Source: Paracoccaceae bacterium | GTDB lineage: Bacteria; Pseudomonadota; Alphaproteobacteria; Rhodobacterales; Rhodobacteraceae | Assembly (NCBI GenBank): GCA_023263735.1 | Contig: JALQUQ010000134.1 | Span: 1 to 7,151, forward strand | Length of the DNA: 7,151 nt | Reading direction: 5' to 3' | Shown here: piece by piece, positions 1-6,146 of the stretch | Position numbering within the stretch: position 1 is the first letter of the stretch | Layout: each line of letters begins with the position of its first letter | Translations under genes and position numbers: made by a program | Notes under the pieces: generated by a model | The model's database searches: none | Told to the model about the DNA's origin: nothing | What the model saw: the letters and a program-made list of their open reading frames with translations, nothing else

Positions 1-390
1 TGAAGATTGCCGACTTTACAGACGACGTGACGACAATTAACCCAGGAGACCTGCTTGGGGGTCCAGAGTTGCCCTAAGGAATGCCGTAGCCAAACCAGGC
101 TCAGCAGTAAGCTCAAAACGAGCAGATGATCAACCAGATGGTGAACCAGCTTAATCAGCCTGCACCCCAACTGCATCAACAAATGCAGATGGCAGGTCCG
201 GGTGCGGGCATAAACGAGTAGCTAATTTAGCAGATTGACCCCGCAATCTTGGCCGCTCTGGGCGAAGACGAGAGTCTGGTGGAAGCCTCGTTGCCGCATC
301 TGATCGATCAGATCAACCGCAACGTGGAGCGCACGCAGGTGCTGAGCGAATATCTCGCCCGCATCACGCCCGAGGATCTGCAGACGCACC
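1..390 (+). other. Decayed region with a plus-strand coding remnant
   Basis: No intact gene is visible. Reading the plus strand in the frame that starts at base 3, stops occur at 75, 87, 108, 219 and 228, yet the stretches between them look protein-like. Bases 111-218 give a Gln/Asn/Met-rich stretch (for example QMINQMVNQLNQ) ending at a TAG. Bases 231 to about 390 give a helical, acidic stretch containing IDPAILAALGEDESLVEAS and NVERTQVLSEYLARITPED. In a hand count over 231-395, GC is about 71%, 33% and 78% at codon positions 1, 2 and 3, which is the pattern of a coding frame in a GC-rich genome. The minus strand in the same codon register would look similar, so the strand is not certain. 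I do not recognise the protein; a phage structural protein is only a loose impression. The segment ends where transposase similarity on the other strand begins. Confidence 0.35.
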
Positions 391-974
391 GCCATCTGTT
401 CGCCGATCTGCGCAATCTGCGCCAGGATTTCGCGGCAGCACAGCCGGACCGCCTCGGGCAGGCCGCTGTCCTCGGCCTCCACGATCCCAGCAAGCCCCTT
501 GATCTGATGCACGCCGATCGGCGCGATATGACCGAATTCGTAGAGATGGGCGCGCAGCGCGTTCACGGCAACGGTGCGGCTCTCGATGAACTGCGTTCGG
601 GTCCGGAACAGGACGGCGCGGGCTTGCTGATCGGCAGTCTTGGGCTCGACGAAGCGCATGGTCGGCCGCAGGGCCGCCTCGACGATCGCCTCCGCGTCGG
701 CGCTGTCGTTCTTGTGCCTCTTGACGAAAGGCTTGACGTAGCGGGGCGCGATCAAGAGCGGCGCATGCCCCATCCCGGTCAAGGTGCGCGCCCAGTGATG
801 CGCGCCCGCGCAGGCCTCCATGGCCACCGTGCAGGCCGGTTGCGCGGCCATGAACCGTTCGAACTGCAACCGCGTCAGCTTCTTGCGGAACAGGACCGAC
901 CCGTCCGCCGCCGCGCCGTGGAGCTGGAACACGTTCTTTGCCAGATCCACCCCGATGATGCTAACTTCCTTCAT
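222..974 (-). pseudogene. IS110-family (IS1111-like) transposase, C-terminally truncated
   Basis: This encodes the DEDD (RuvC-like) recombinase of an IS110-family insertion sequence. The chosen ATG at 974 follows a strong AAGGAGG ribosome-binding site, giving 250 residues that begin MKEVSIIGVDLAKNVFQLHG. The catalytic acidic residues are visible: Asp10 (GVDLAKN), Glu53 (AMEACAG), Asp90 and Asp93 (KNDSADAE). Family members are usually about 320-400 residues, with a C-terminal domain carrying a PGIGP-type motif and a catalytic serine. Here recognisable similarity stops near residue 193 (ILAQIAQIGEQ, around base 395). The remaining 57 or so residues are unlike the family, and no PGIGP-like motif is found in any minus-strand frame further on. 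The gene is therefore a 3'-truncated remnant and should be inactive. It is divergent from the neighbouring alcohol dehydrogenase gene. Family assignment is firm; the exact break point is approximate. Confidence 0.85.
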
Positions 975-1060
975 GGATGCCTCCTTCCATTCTCTTGGGC
1001 CACAACACCCCAAGCTTGGCACATCGCGATGCCGTCAGGGAGGGAGGCATCCACTCCATC
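390..1060 (-). mobile_element. Remnant of an IS110-family insertion sequence
   Basis: The remnant comprises the N-terminal part of the transposase gene and its upstream leader. The left limit, about 390, is where transposase similarity ends. The right limit is a guess placed just past the inverted repeat in the leader, because IS110 elements often lack terminal inverted repeats and duplicate little or no target sequence. The missing C-terminal domain and 3' non-coding end show that a deletion or rearrangement followed insertion. Confidence 0.4.
974..1053 (-). promoter_or_regulatory. Inverted repeat that can mask the transposase ribosome-binding site
   Basis: Bases 974-988 and 1039-1053 are inverted repeats that pair at 14 of 15 positions, with one C-A mismatch in the transcript and a 50-base loop. 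In a minus-strand transcript starting beyond 1053, the 3' arm contains the transposase Shine-Dalgarno (AAGGAGG) and the first base of its start codon, so both would be buried in the stem. The loop also contains a perfect 10-bp palindrome, CATCGCGATG, at 1022-1031. Sequestering the start site in read-through transcripts is a known way for insertion sequences to limit transposase made from outside promoters; that role here is inferred. Confidence 0.55.
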
Positions 1061-1199
1061 AGGTAGTAGCCTGCGCGCCCAAGGCCAAGGCCCCGGGATT
1101 GCGGCCGTTTTCCCCGTTCGGCCCGATGTTCCGCGCCCCCTGATGATCCTGCCCGCCGTCACGCCCCTGCCCCCGCAGGCCACGACCGGCTTACGACCA

Positions 1200-1214
1200 A
1201 TGTGCAATTCACAT
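1200..1214. promoter_or_regulatory. Dyad ATGTG-N5-CACAT, candidate operator
   Basis: The half-sites ATGTG and CACAT are perfect inverted repeats around a 5-base centre (CAATT). The dyad overlaps the proposed -35 box of the dehydrogenase promoter and lies about 97 bases before the start codon. The layout fits a dimeric regulator. Related PQQ alcohol dehydrogenase genes are controlled by two-component response regulators of the LuxR type, but nothing in this window identifies the protein that would bind here. Confidence 0.4.
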
Positions 1215-1236
1215 CGTCGTGTTCTGGGGGAATGAT
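1208..1236 (+). promoter_or_regulatory. Candidate sigma-70-type promoter for the PQQ dehydrogenase
   Basis: TTCACA at 1208-1213 matches the -35 consensus at 5 of 6 positions. It is followed, after exactly 17 bases, by AATGAT at 1231-1236, which matches the -10 consensus at 4 of 6. Transcription would start near 1243 and give a leader of roughly 68 bases. It is the best-spaced pair I found upstream of the gene, but alphaproteobacterial promoters are degenerate, so this remains a prediction. Confidence 0.4.
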
Positions 1237-1295
1237 GGCCTGCGGTTCGAACAGCGGCGGGAGGGCGCCTCTGCGCGAACGGAGCTGTGAAGCCC

Positions 1296-1304
1296 AAGGG
1301 AGGA
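1296..1304 (+). promoter_or_regulatory. Ribosome-binding site that fixes the dehydrogenase start
   Basis: AAGGGAGGA lies 6 bases before the ATG at 1311. This favours that ATG over the in-frame GTG at 1287, whose use would place this site inside the coding sequence and add eight residues in front of a good signal peptide. Confidence 0.75.
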
Positions 1305-1310
1305 ACCCGA

Positions 1311-3077
1311 ATGAACCGTTTCGTAATCGCGGTTGTCAGCACCATGCTGATGACCGCTCCGGCCGCTTTTGCCGGAGTGACAGAAGAAGACTTGGCCAAG
1401 GATGCCGTCACGACCGGCGACGTCTTGACCAATGGCATGGGCCGCGACTTGCAGCGGTTCAGCCCGCTGACGACCTTGAACAAGGACAATGTCAAGAACC
1501 TGCTGCCGGCCTGGGCCTTTAGCCTTGGCGGCGAAAAGCAGCGCGGGCAGGAAACGCAGCCCTTGGTCTATGACGGGGTGATGTATATCACCGGATCGTA
1601 TTCGCGGCTTTACGCCATTGAGCTTGCCACCGGAAAAGAGCTTTGGCAGTTTGACGCCCGCCTGCCCGAAGGCATTCTGCCCTGCTGCGACGTGATCAAC
1701 CGGGGCGCGGCGATCTATGGCGACAACATCTATTTCGGCACGCTGGATGCCCGCATCGTGGCGCTGAACGCCAAGACGGGCGATGTGGTGTGGAACAAGA
1801 AAATCGCGGAATACAAGGAAGGTTATTCCTACACGGCGGCACCGCTGATCGTGAACGGTCTGGTCATCACCGGCAATTCGGGCGGTGAATTCGGGATCGT
1901 GGGCGAAGTGCAGGCCCGTGACGCGCTGACCGGCGAAACGGTCTGGACCCGCCCGGTGATCGAAGGGCACATGGGCACGCTGAACGGCAAAGAGTCGACC
2001 ATGACCGGCACGCTGAATGCGACCTGGCCGGGCGATCTGTGGAAATCGGGCGGCGGCGCAACCTGGTTGGGCGGCTCTTACGACATCGAAACCAACACGC
2101 TGGTCTTTGGCGCGGGCAACCCCGCCCCGTGGAACAGCCATCTGCGCAACGCGGGCAAGCCGGTTGACGGCAACACCGGCGACAACCTTTATGCGGCATC
2201 GCGTCTGGGGATCGATCCGGCCACGGGCGAAATCAAGTGGCATTATCAGACCACCCCGCGCGAAGGTTGGGATTATGACGGCGTGAACGAAGTCGTGGCC
2301 TTTACCGACAAGGACGGCCACAAGAAATTCGCGACCGCCGACCGCAACGGGTTCTTCTACGTTCTGAACCGCGAAGACGGCAAGTTCATGAACGCCTGGC
2401 CCTTTGTGAAAGACATCACCTGGGCATCGGGCATCGATGAAACCGGGCGCCCGATCTATAACGAAGACAACCGTCCCGGCGATCCTTCGGCGGCGGCGGA
2501 TGGCGCAAAGGGCGAGATCGTCTTTGCCTCGCCCTCGTTCCTGGGCGGCAAGAACTGGATGCCGATGTCCTATAGCCAAAACACCGGGCTGTTCTATGTG
2601 CCGTCGAACGAATGGGGCATGGATATCTGGAACGAGCCGATTTCGTACAAGAAGGGTGCCGCCTATCTGGGGGCCGGATTCACGATCAAGCCCAATTACG
2701 AAGACCATATCGGCAGCCTGAAGGCCATCGACCCGATGACCGGCGAATGGAAATGGGAATTCAAGAACGATGCGCCGCTGTGGGGCGGTGTGATGACCAC
2801 GGCGGGCGGTCTGGTGTTCTTTGGCACGCCCGAAGGCGAATTCGTCGCGCTGGATGACACCACGGGCGAAAAGCTTTGGTCGTTCCAGACCGGCTCGGGC
2901 ATCGTCGGCCAACCCGTCACTTGGGAAGCCGATGGCGAGCAATATGTCTCGGTCGTTTCGGGCTGGGGCGGCGCGGTTCCGCTGTGGGGCGGCGAAGTCG
3001 CGAAAAAGGTCAACTATCTGAACCAGGGCGGCACCGTCTGGACGTTCAAGCTTCCCAAGCAGCTTGCCTCGAACTGA
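1311..3077 (+). CDS. exaF: PQQ-dependent alcohol dehydrogenase, lanthanide-type (ExaF/PedH-like)
   Basis: This is a periplasmic quinoprotein that oxidises primary alcohols to aldehydes, passing electrons from PQQ to a c-type cytochrome. The 588-residue precursor starts with a signal peptide, probably cleaved after Ala21 ([14 protein letters not shown]), followed by an eight-bladed propeller with repeated TGE-x-W docking motifs. Along its length it resembles Pseudomonas ethanol dehydrogenases (ExaA/PedE/PedH) more than methanol dehydrogenase XoxF/MxaF: for example QRGQETQ, SYSRLYA, FLGGKNW and GGAVPLWGG. Visible active-site residues are the vicinal Cys125-Cys126, metal ligands Glu193 (GGEFG) and Asn270 (GAGNPAPW), and catalytic Asp321. 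Asp323, in WDYDGVNE, is the additional ligand that marks lanthanide-dependent members; calcium enzymes such as ExaA have a Ser at this point. Metal use is inferred from that residue, and the exact alcohol range cannot be read from sequence. No cytochrome or PQQ synthesis gene is present in the window. Confidence 0.9.
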   Translation: MNRFVIAVVSTMLMTAPAAFAGVTEEDLAKDAVTTGDVLTNGMGRDLQRFSPLTTLNKDNVKNLLPAWAFSLGGEKQRGQETQPLVYDGVMYITGSYSRLYAIELATGKELWQFDARLPEGILPCCDVINRGAAIYGDNIYFGTLDARIVALNAKTGDVVWNKKIAEYKEGYSYTAAPLIVNGLVITGNSGGEFGIVGEVQARDALTGETVWTRPVIEGHMGTLNGKESTMTGTLNATWPGDLWKSGGGATWLGGSYDIETNTLVFGAGNPAPWNSHLRNAGKPVDGNTGDNLYAASRLGIDPATGEIKWHYQTTPREGWDYDGVNEVVAFTDKDGHKKFATADRNGFFYVLNREDGKFMNAWPFVKDITWASGIDETGRPIYNEDNRPGDPSAAADGAKGEIVFASPSFLGGKNWMPMSYSQNTGLFYVPSNEWGMDIWNEPISYKKGAAYLGAGFTIKPNYEDHIGSLKAIDPMTGEWKWEFKNDAPLWGGVMTTAGGLVFFGTPEGEFVALDDTTGEKLWSFQTGSGIVGQPVTWEADGEQYVSVVSGWGGAVPLWGGEVAKKVNYLNQGGTVWTFKLPKQLASN

Positions 3078-3102
3078 CCCCCTCCGGTTGGGAACGGGCA
3101 AG

Positions 3103-3133
3103 GGCGCGCCTTCGCAAGGGGGCGCGTCTTTTG
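3103..3133 (+). terminator. Rho-independent terminator after the PQQ dehydrogenase
   Basis: A GC-rich hairpin, with arms GGCGCGCC (3103-3110) and GGCGCGTC (3121-3128) paired through a CGCGCC/GGCGCG core, is followed by a short T-run (TCTTTT). It begins about 25 bases after the dehydrogenase stop codon. The T-run is only on the plus side, so it should act on the dehydrogenase transcript rather than on the convergent MATE gene. Confidence 0.65.
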
Positions 3134-3155
3134 TCATGGGCGAGCGGGGGGGAGA

Positions 3156-4529
3156 TCAGGCCTTGGGCAGGCGCATCCAGAACCGGCTCATCATCGTCAG
3201 GGCGGCAAAGGCCAGACCCAGACACAGGCCCAGCCACAACCCCACAGGCCCATATCCAAAGACAAAGGCCAGAAGGTAGCTGGCGGGAACCCCGATCCCC
3301 CAATAGGAAAACGCCGCCAGCCACATGGGCACCCGCGTGTCCTGCACCCCGGCCAAAAGGCCAAGCGCCAAGACCTGCATGGAATCGGCCACCTGAAACA
3401 GCGCGGCGCAGATCAACAGCAGGCTGCCCAGCCGCAGGATTTCGGGGCGGGCGGGTTCATCGGTTGCGATGAACAGGCTGACGAGTTCGGTCGGAAACAC
3501 GACAAAGGCAAAGATCGTCGCCGCAACGATGATGGCGGCCACCATGACCGCGCACAGCGCCCCCATCCGCATGGCGGCATAATTGCCCGACCCGTAAAAC
3601 GCCCCCGTCCGCACGGTCACCGCCGAGGATAACCCGATGTGCAGCATGAAGGTCAGCGCCGCCAGTTCAAGCGCGATGCCGTGGCTGGCAAGGGCGACCG
3701 GCCCGATCCAGCCCATCATCATCGCGCTGGCCTGAAACATGCCGCCTTCGGCCAGACTGGTCAGCCCCATCGGCATGCCCAACCGGAACACCGCGCGAAA
3801 ATCGGGCCAGTCGGGAACGTGAAAGCGTTGAAAGAAGTGATAGGCCCGCAACCCCGGACCCATCTGGCAATAGATCATCAGCACCAGCAGCGAAAACACC
3901 TGCACCACCAGCGTGGCAATGGCCGACCCCGCAACCCCCAATTCGGGGAAGCCCAGATTGCCAAAGATCAAGAGCCAGTTCAGCAGCACATTGATCGGCA
4001 GGGCCCCGATGGTGGCCCACATCACGATCTGCGTCCGCTCCATCGCCGACAAGGTGCCGCGCAGCACATGGGTCATCAGCGCCAGCACCATGCCCAGCCC
4101 CGCGATCCGCAGATAATCGCCGGCAAGTTCCGCCACCTCGGGCTTTTGGCCCAGCATCAGGAGCAGGTCGTGCGACCACCAGAACAAGGGATAGCTGCCC
4201 AGCCCGAACAGGATCGACAGCCACAGCCCCATGCGGGTGACGCGGCGCACCTGCCGTTCATCCCCCCGCGCCCGCGCGGCGGCGACCAGTGGCACCACAG
4301 CCTTGCCAAAGCCCGACCCCAGGAAAAACACCACGAAAAAGCTGGAGCCCCCCAACACCCCCGCCGCCAAGGGCAGCACGGCATACCAGCCCAGCATGAC
4401 CGTATCGATCATGTGCAAGGCCAGTTGGGCCACCTGCGACCCGGCCAAGGGCAACCCCAGCAGCATCAGGGCACGGATATGGCTCCATGCCGTGCCAGCC
4501 TGTGGCGAAGAGGGGGAAGATGCGGTCAT
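3156..4529 (-). CDS. MATE-family multidrug efflux transporter (NorM-like)
   Basis: This is an inner-membrane antiporter that exports cationic drugs or toxic metabolites in exchange for sodium ions or protons. From the ATG at 4529 it has 457 residues, the normal length for the family, and about twelve hydrophobic segments in two halves. The N-terminal half opens with ALMLLGLPLAGSQVAQLALH and IDTVMLGWY, the characteristic first two helices. The second half opens with FRLGMPMGLTSLAEGGMFQA, where Glu261 sits at the position of the helix-7 acidic residue important in NorM, and Asp382 (QVADSMQV) sits near helix 10. The frame is open for 46 codons upstream of 4529, but that extension is polar and runs into the AT-rich spacer, so the shorter start is preferred even though no strong ribosome-binding site precedes it. 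The gene is divergent from the GST-like gene. The substrate cannot be predicted. Confidence 0.88.
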   Translation of the reverse strand: MTASSPSSPQAGTAWSHIRALMLLGLPLAGSQVAQLALHMIDTVMLGWYAVLPLAAGVLGGSSFFVVFFLGSGFGKAVVPLVAAARARGDERQVRRVTRMGLWLSILFGLGSYPLFWWSHDLLLMLGQKPEVAELAGDYLRIAGLGMVLALMTHVLRGTLSAMERTQIVMWATIGALPINVLLNWLLIFGNLGFPELGVAGSAIATLVVQVFSLLVLMIYCQMGPGLRAYHFFQRFHVPDWPDFRAVFRLGMPMGLTSLAEGGMFQASAMMMGWIGPVALASHGIALELAALTFMLHIGLSSAVTVRTGAFYGSGNYAAMRMGALCAVMVAAIIVAATIFAFVVFPTELVSLFIATDEPARPEILRLGSLLLICAALFQVADSMQVLALGLLAGVQDTRVPMWLAAFSYWGIGVPASYLLAFVFGYGPVGLWLGLCLGLAFAALTMMSRFWMRLPKA

Positions 4530-4605
4530 CGGCGGCAAATACGGATCAAGGGAATCGCAGAGAAAGACGCGATCATCACGGCACGGGCGCGCAAAGTCCA
4601 GATTT

Positions 4606-4617
4606 ATTTGATCAAAT
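4606..4617. promoter_or_regulatory. Perfect 12-bp palindrome in the MATE/GST divergent spacer
   Basis: ATTTGATCAAAT is a perfect palindrome and is the only markedly AT-rich patch in the 168-bp spacer. It lies 77 bases before the MATE start and 81 bases before the GST start, almost in the middle, which suits an operator shared by both divergent genes. It resembles the TTGAT/ATCAA halves of FNR-type sites but lacks the four-base gap between them, so it is not an FNR box as written. The binding protein is unknown. Confidence 0.4.
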
Positions 4618-4639
4618 TTTGTGATGGCGCTGCGCCCCC

Positions 4640-4667
4640 TTGTCCAACCCGCGATTTGGCGTAGCAT
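4640..4667 (+). promoter_or_regulatory. Candidate promoter for the GST-like gene
   Basis: TTGTCC (4640-4645) and TAGCAT (4662-4667) are separated by 16 bases. Each matches its consensus hexamer at 4 of 6 positions. The predicted transcript would start about 24 bases before the ATG at 4698, leaving room for the GGGAGGGAG ribosome-binding site at 4684-4692. This is a weak prediction. Confidence 0.3.
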
Positions 4668-4697
4668 CGTGGCACAGGTCCGCGGGAGGGAGCGCAG

Positions 4698-5354
4698 ATG
4701 ATCACGGTTTATGGGGTATATCGGTCACGGGCCTTGCGGGTCTTTTGGCTGTTGGAAGAGGCGAATGCCGTGTTTGCCCATGTGCCGGTCATTCAGTCCT
4801 ATCGGCTTGACCATCCGACAGCCGAGGATGCGCCGCTGAACACCGCCTCGCCCGCGTTTCGGGCGGTGAACCCCTTGGGTCAGGTGCCGGCGCTGCGCGA
4901 TGGCGATCTGCTCTTGTCGGAAAGTCTGGCCATCTGCCTGCATCTGGCGCGCCGAACGGGGGGCAATCTGGGCCCGATGTCGCCGCAAGAAGAGGCGCTG
5001 ATGGAACAATGGGCGCTGTTTGCGGCCACCTCGGTCGAGCCTGCGGCGATTGAAATCCTCTACACCTATCGCGACAAACAGGCCGACACGCCCACCGGTG
5101 CGGGGATCTTGCGGATCGCGGCGGAAAAGCTGAAACGCCCGCTCCACCGGCTGGAAGTGGCGTTGGAGGGCAAGGATTGGCTGCTGGATCGGTTCTCGGT
5201 GGCCGATATCATGGTCGAGGAATGCCTGCGCTATGCGGCGGGATATGGCCCCCTGCTGCAAGAGTTTCCGAATGTCGCCAAATGGATGTCGGCCTGCCAG
5301 TCGCGGGAGGGGTTCCAGAAGGTCTGGGCCGCCCGCAACGCCGAACCCGAGTGA
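4698..5354 (+). CDS. Glutathione S-transferase family protein
   Basis: This is a cytosolic GST-fold enzyme of 218 residues, the usual length, and would conjugate glutathione to electrophiles or use it in reduction or isomerisation. The start follows a GGGAGGGAG ribosome-binding site. The N-terminal thioredoxin-like domain (about 1-85) begins ITVYGVYRSRALRVFWLLEE, with Ser10 near the place of the catalytic residue in bacterial GSTs. It contains the cis-proline motif QVPAL (Pro64) and the glutathione-binding SES motif at 74-76. The helical C-terminal domain (about 95-215) carries the N-capping motif FSVADIMVEE with Ser167 and Asp170, followed by the common FPNVAKWMSAC ending. It is divergent from the MATE gene and convergent with the ABC permease gene, whose stop codon immediately abuts its own. 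The substrate is unknown. A role in handling aldehydes or other electrophiles linked to alcohol oxidation is only a suggestion from context. Confidence 0.88.
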   Translation: MITVYGVYRSRALRVFWLLEEANAVFAHVPVIQSYRLDHPTAEDAPLNTASPAFRAVNPLGQVPALRDGDLLLSESLAICLHLARRTGGNLGPMSPQEEALMEQWALFAATSVEPAAIEILYTYRDKQADTPTGAGILRIAAEKLKRPLHRLEVALEGKDWLLDRFSVADIMVEECLRYAAGYGPLLQEFPNVAKWMSACQSREGFQKVWAARNAEPE

Positions 5355-6146
5355 TCAGCCCCGCTTTGCCCCCGCCAACGCCCGGGCGGGGTCGTAGCCC
5401 CAGACGGCAAGGATGGAAAACACCACCGTCGCCAAGAGCGTCCACAGAATGGCCGGGCCATTCCACTGGGCGTAAAGCGCAAAGCGGATCATCTCAACCC
5501 CTTGGGTAAAGGGGTTGACCGCGCAAATCCGGGCCAGAACAGGCGAGGATTCCGCCATTTTCCACAGCGGATAAAGGGCCGATGACAGAAAGAACATCGG
5601 GAAGATCACGAAATTCATCGTGCCCGCAAAATTTTCCAACTGCCGGATCAGGCTGGACAACAACAGGCCCAAAGCCCCCAACATCATCCCCGTCAGCACC
5701 AGCGCCGGAATGACGCTCATGCCCCCCAAGGGCGCCACATCAATCCCCCACAAAACCGCAACCCCCAGAAACGCCAGCGCCTGCACCACCGAAACACAGG
5801 TGCCTGCAAAGACCTTTGACAGCAGCAGAACCGACCGGGGCAAAGGCGCGGTCATCAAAAGCCGCATCGATCCCATCTCGCGGTCATAGACCAGCGAGAG
5901 CGAGCTTTGCATGCCATTGAACAGGCAGATCATCGCCAAAAGACCCGGCAGGATATAGGTCTCATAGGTGATATAGGTCTGATAGGGCGGCGTGATCGAC
6001 AGGCCAAGGGCGGCGCGAAATCCGGCGGCAAAGACGAAAAGCCAGACCATGGGCCGCACGAGGGCCGAGACAAGCCGCCCCTTTTGCCCCCAAAACCGCA
6101 GAAACTCTCGGTGCAAGATGGCGCGGATGGCGATCAGAACCGGCAT
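5355..6146 (-). CDS. pedC: ABC-2 type permease of the PQQ alcohol dehydrogenase-associated transporter (PedC-like)
   Basis: This is the membrane subunit of an ABC transporter, 263 residues with about six transmembrane segments. The cytosolic amphipathic start (AIRAILHREFLRFWGQKGR) is followed by helix 1 near 27-48, then an external loop with a six-residue tandem repeat (YQTYIT/YETYIL, residues 55-66). The coupling region YDREMGSMRLLMTAPLPR (87-104) is where ABC-2 permeases contact their ATPase. Later helices include the segment before VNPFTQGVEMIRFAL (210-224), a typical ABC-2 signature. The sequence closely resembles permeases annotated as PedC, found beside PQQ alcohol dehydrogenase genes in Pseudomonas. 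Its ATG overlaps the ATPase stop by one base (TGATG), so the two are translationally coupled and should form one complex. The transported substrate and direction are not established for this family; export is likely for ABC-2 types. Confidence 0.88.
   Translation of the reverse strand: MPVLIAIRAILHREFLRFWGQKGRLVSALVRPMVWLFVFAAGFRAALGLSITPPYQTYITYETYILPGLLAMICLFNGMQSSLSLVYDREMGSMRLLMTAPLPRSVLLLSKVFAGTCVSVVQALAFLGVAVLWGIDVAPLGGMSVIPALVLTGMMLGALGLLLSSLIRQLENFAGTMNFVIFPMFFLSSALYPLWKMAESSPVLARICAVNPFTQGVEMIRFALYAQWNGPAILWTLLATVVFSILAVWGYDPARALAGAKRG

Larger units (their letters stand above)
975..1310. other. Intergenic region between the transposase remnant and the PQQ dehydrogenase
   Basis: This 336-bp divergent spacer has no convincing gene. 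Its transposase-proximal part (975-1053) holds the inverted repeat described separately. The middle (about 1060-1195) is C-rich with only weak hairpins and nothing I can assign. The dehydrogenase-proximal part (1200-1310) holds the candidate promoter, its dyad and the ribosome-binding site. One end of the insertion sequence must lie in the left or middle part, but no junction can be picked out. Confidence 0.5.

Noticed and set aside
249..1235. A 328-codon plus-strand open frame across the transposase
   Set aside because: From about 395 on it is the mirror of the transposase codons. Only its first part (231-390) might be a genuine remnant, which is reported separately.
1287..1310. Upstream GTG start for the dehydrogenase
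   Set aside because: The ribosome-binding site at 1296-1304 and the signal peptide both point to the ATG at 1311.
1311..3077. Calling the dehydrogenase XoxF (methanol dehydrogenase)
   Set aside because: The lanthanide-site Asp is shared with XoxF, but the rest of the sequence follows the ethanol dehydrogenase (ExaA/PedH) pattern along its whole length.
1209..3137. A 642-codon open frame on the minus strand, the longest in the window
   Set aside because: It lies opposite the clearly recognisable PQQ dehydrogenase. Its product is Arg/Gly/Val/His-rich without known motifs and has no suitable start region; open antisense frames are common in GC-rich genes.
4605..4618. FNR/Anr box between the MATE and GST genes
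   Set aside because: The TTGAT and ATCAA halves overlap instead of being separated by four bases, so the consensus is not met.
3639..4664. A 341-codon plus-strand open frame
   Set aside because: Its Gln/His/Pro/Arg-rich product is the antisense of the MATE transporter helices.
4530..4667. 46-residue N-terminal extension of the MATE transporter
   Set aside because: It is polar, atypical for the family, and covers the AT-rich spacer with its palindrome.
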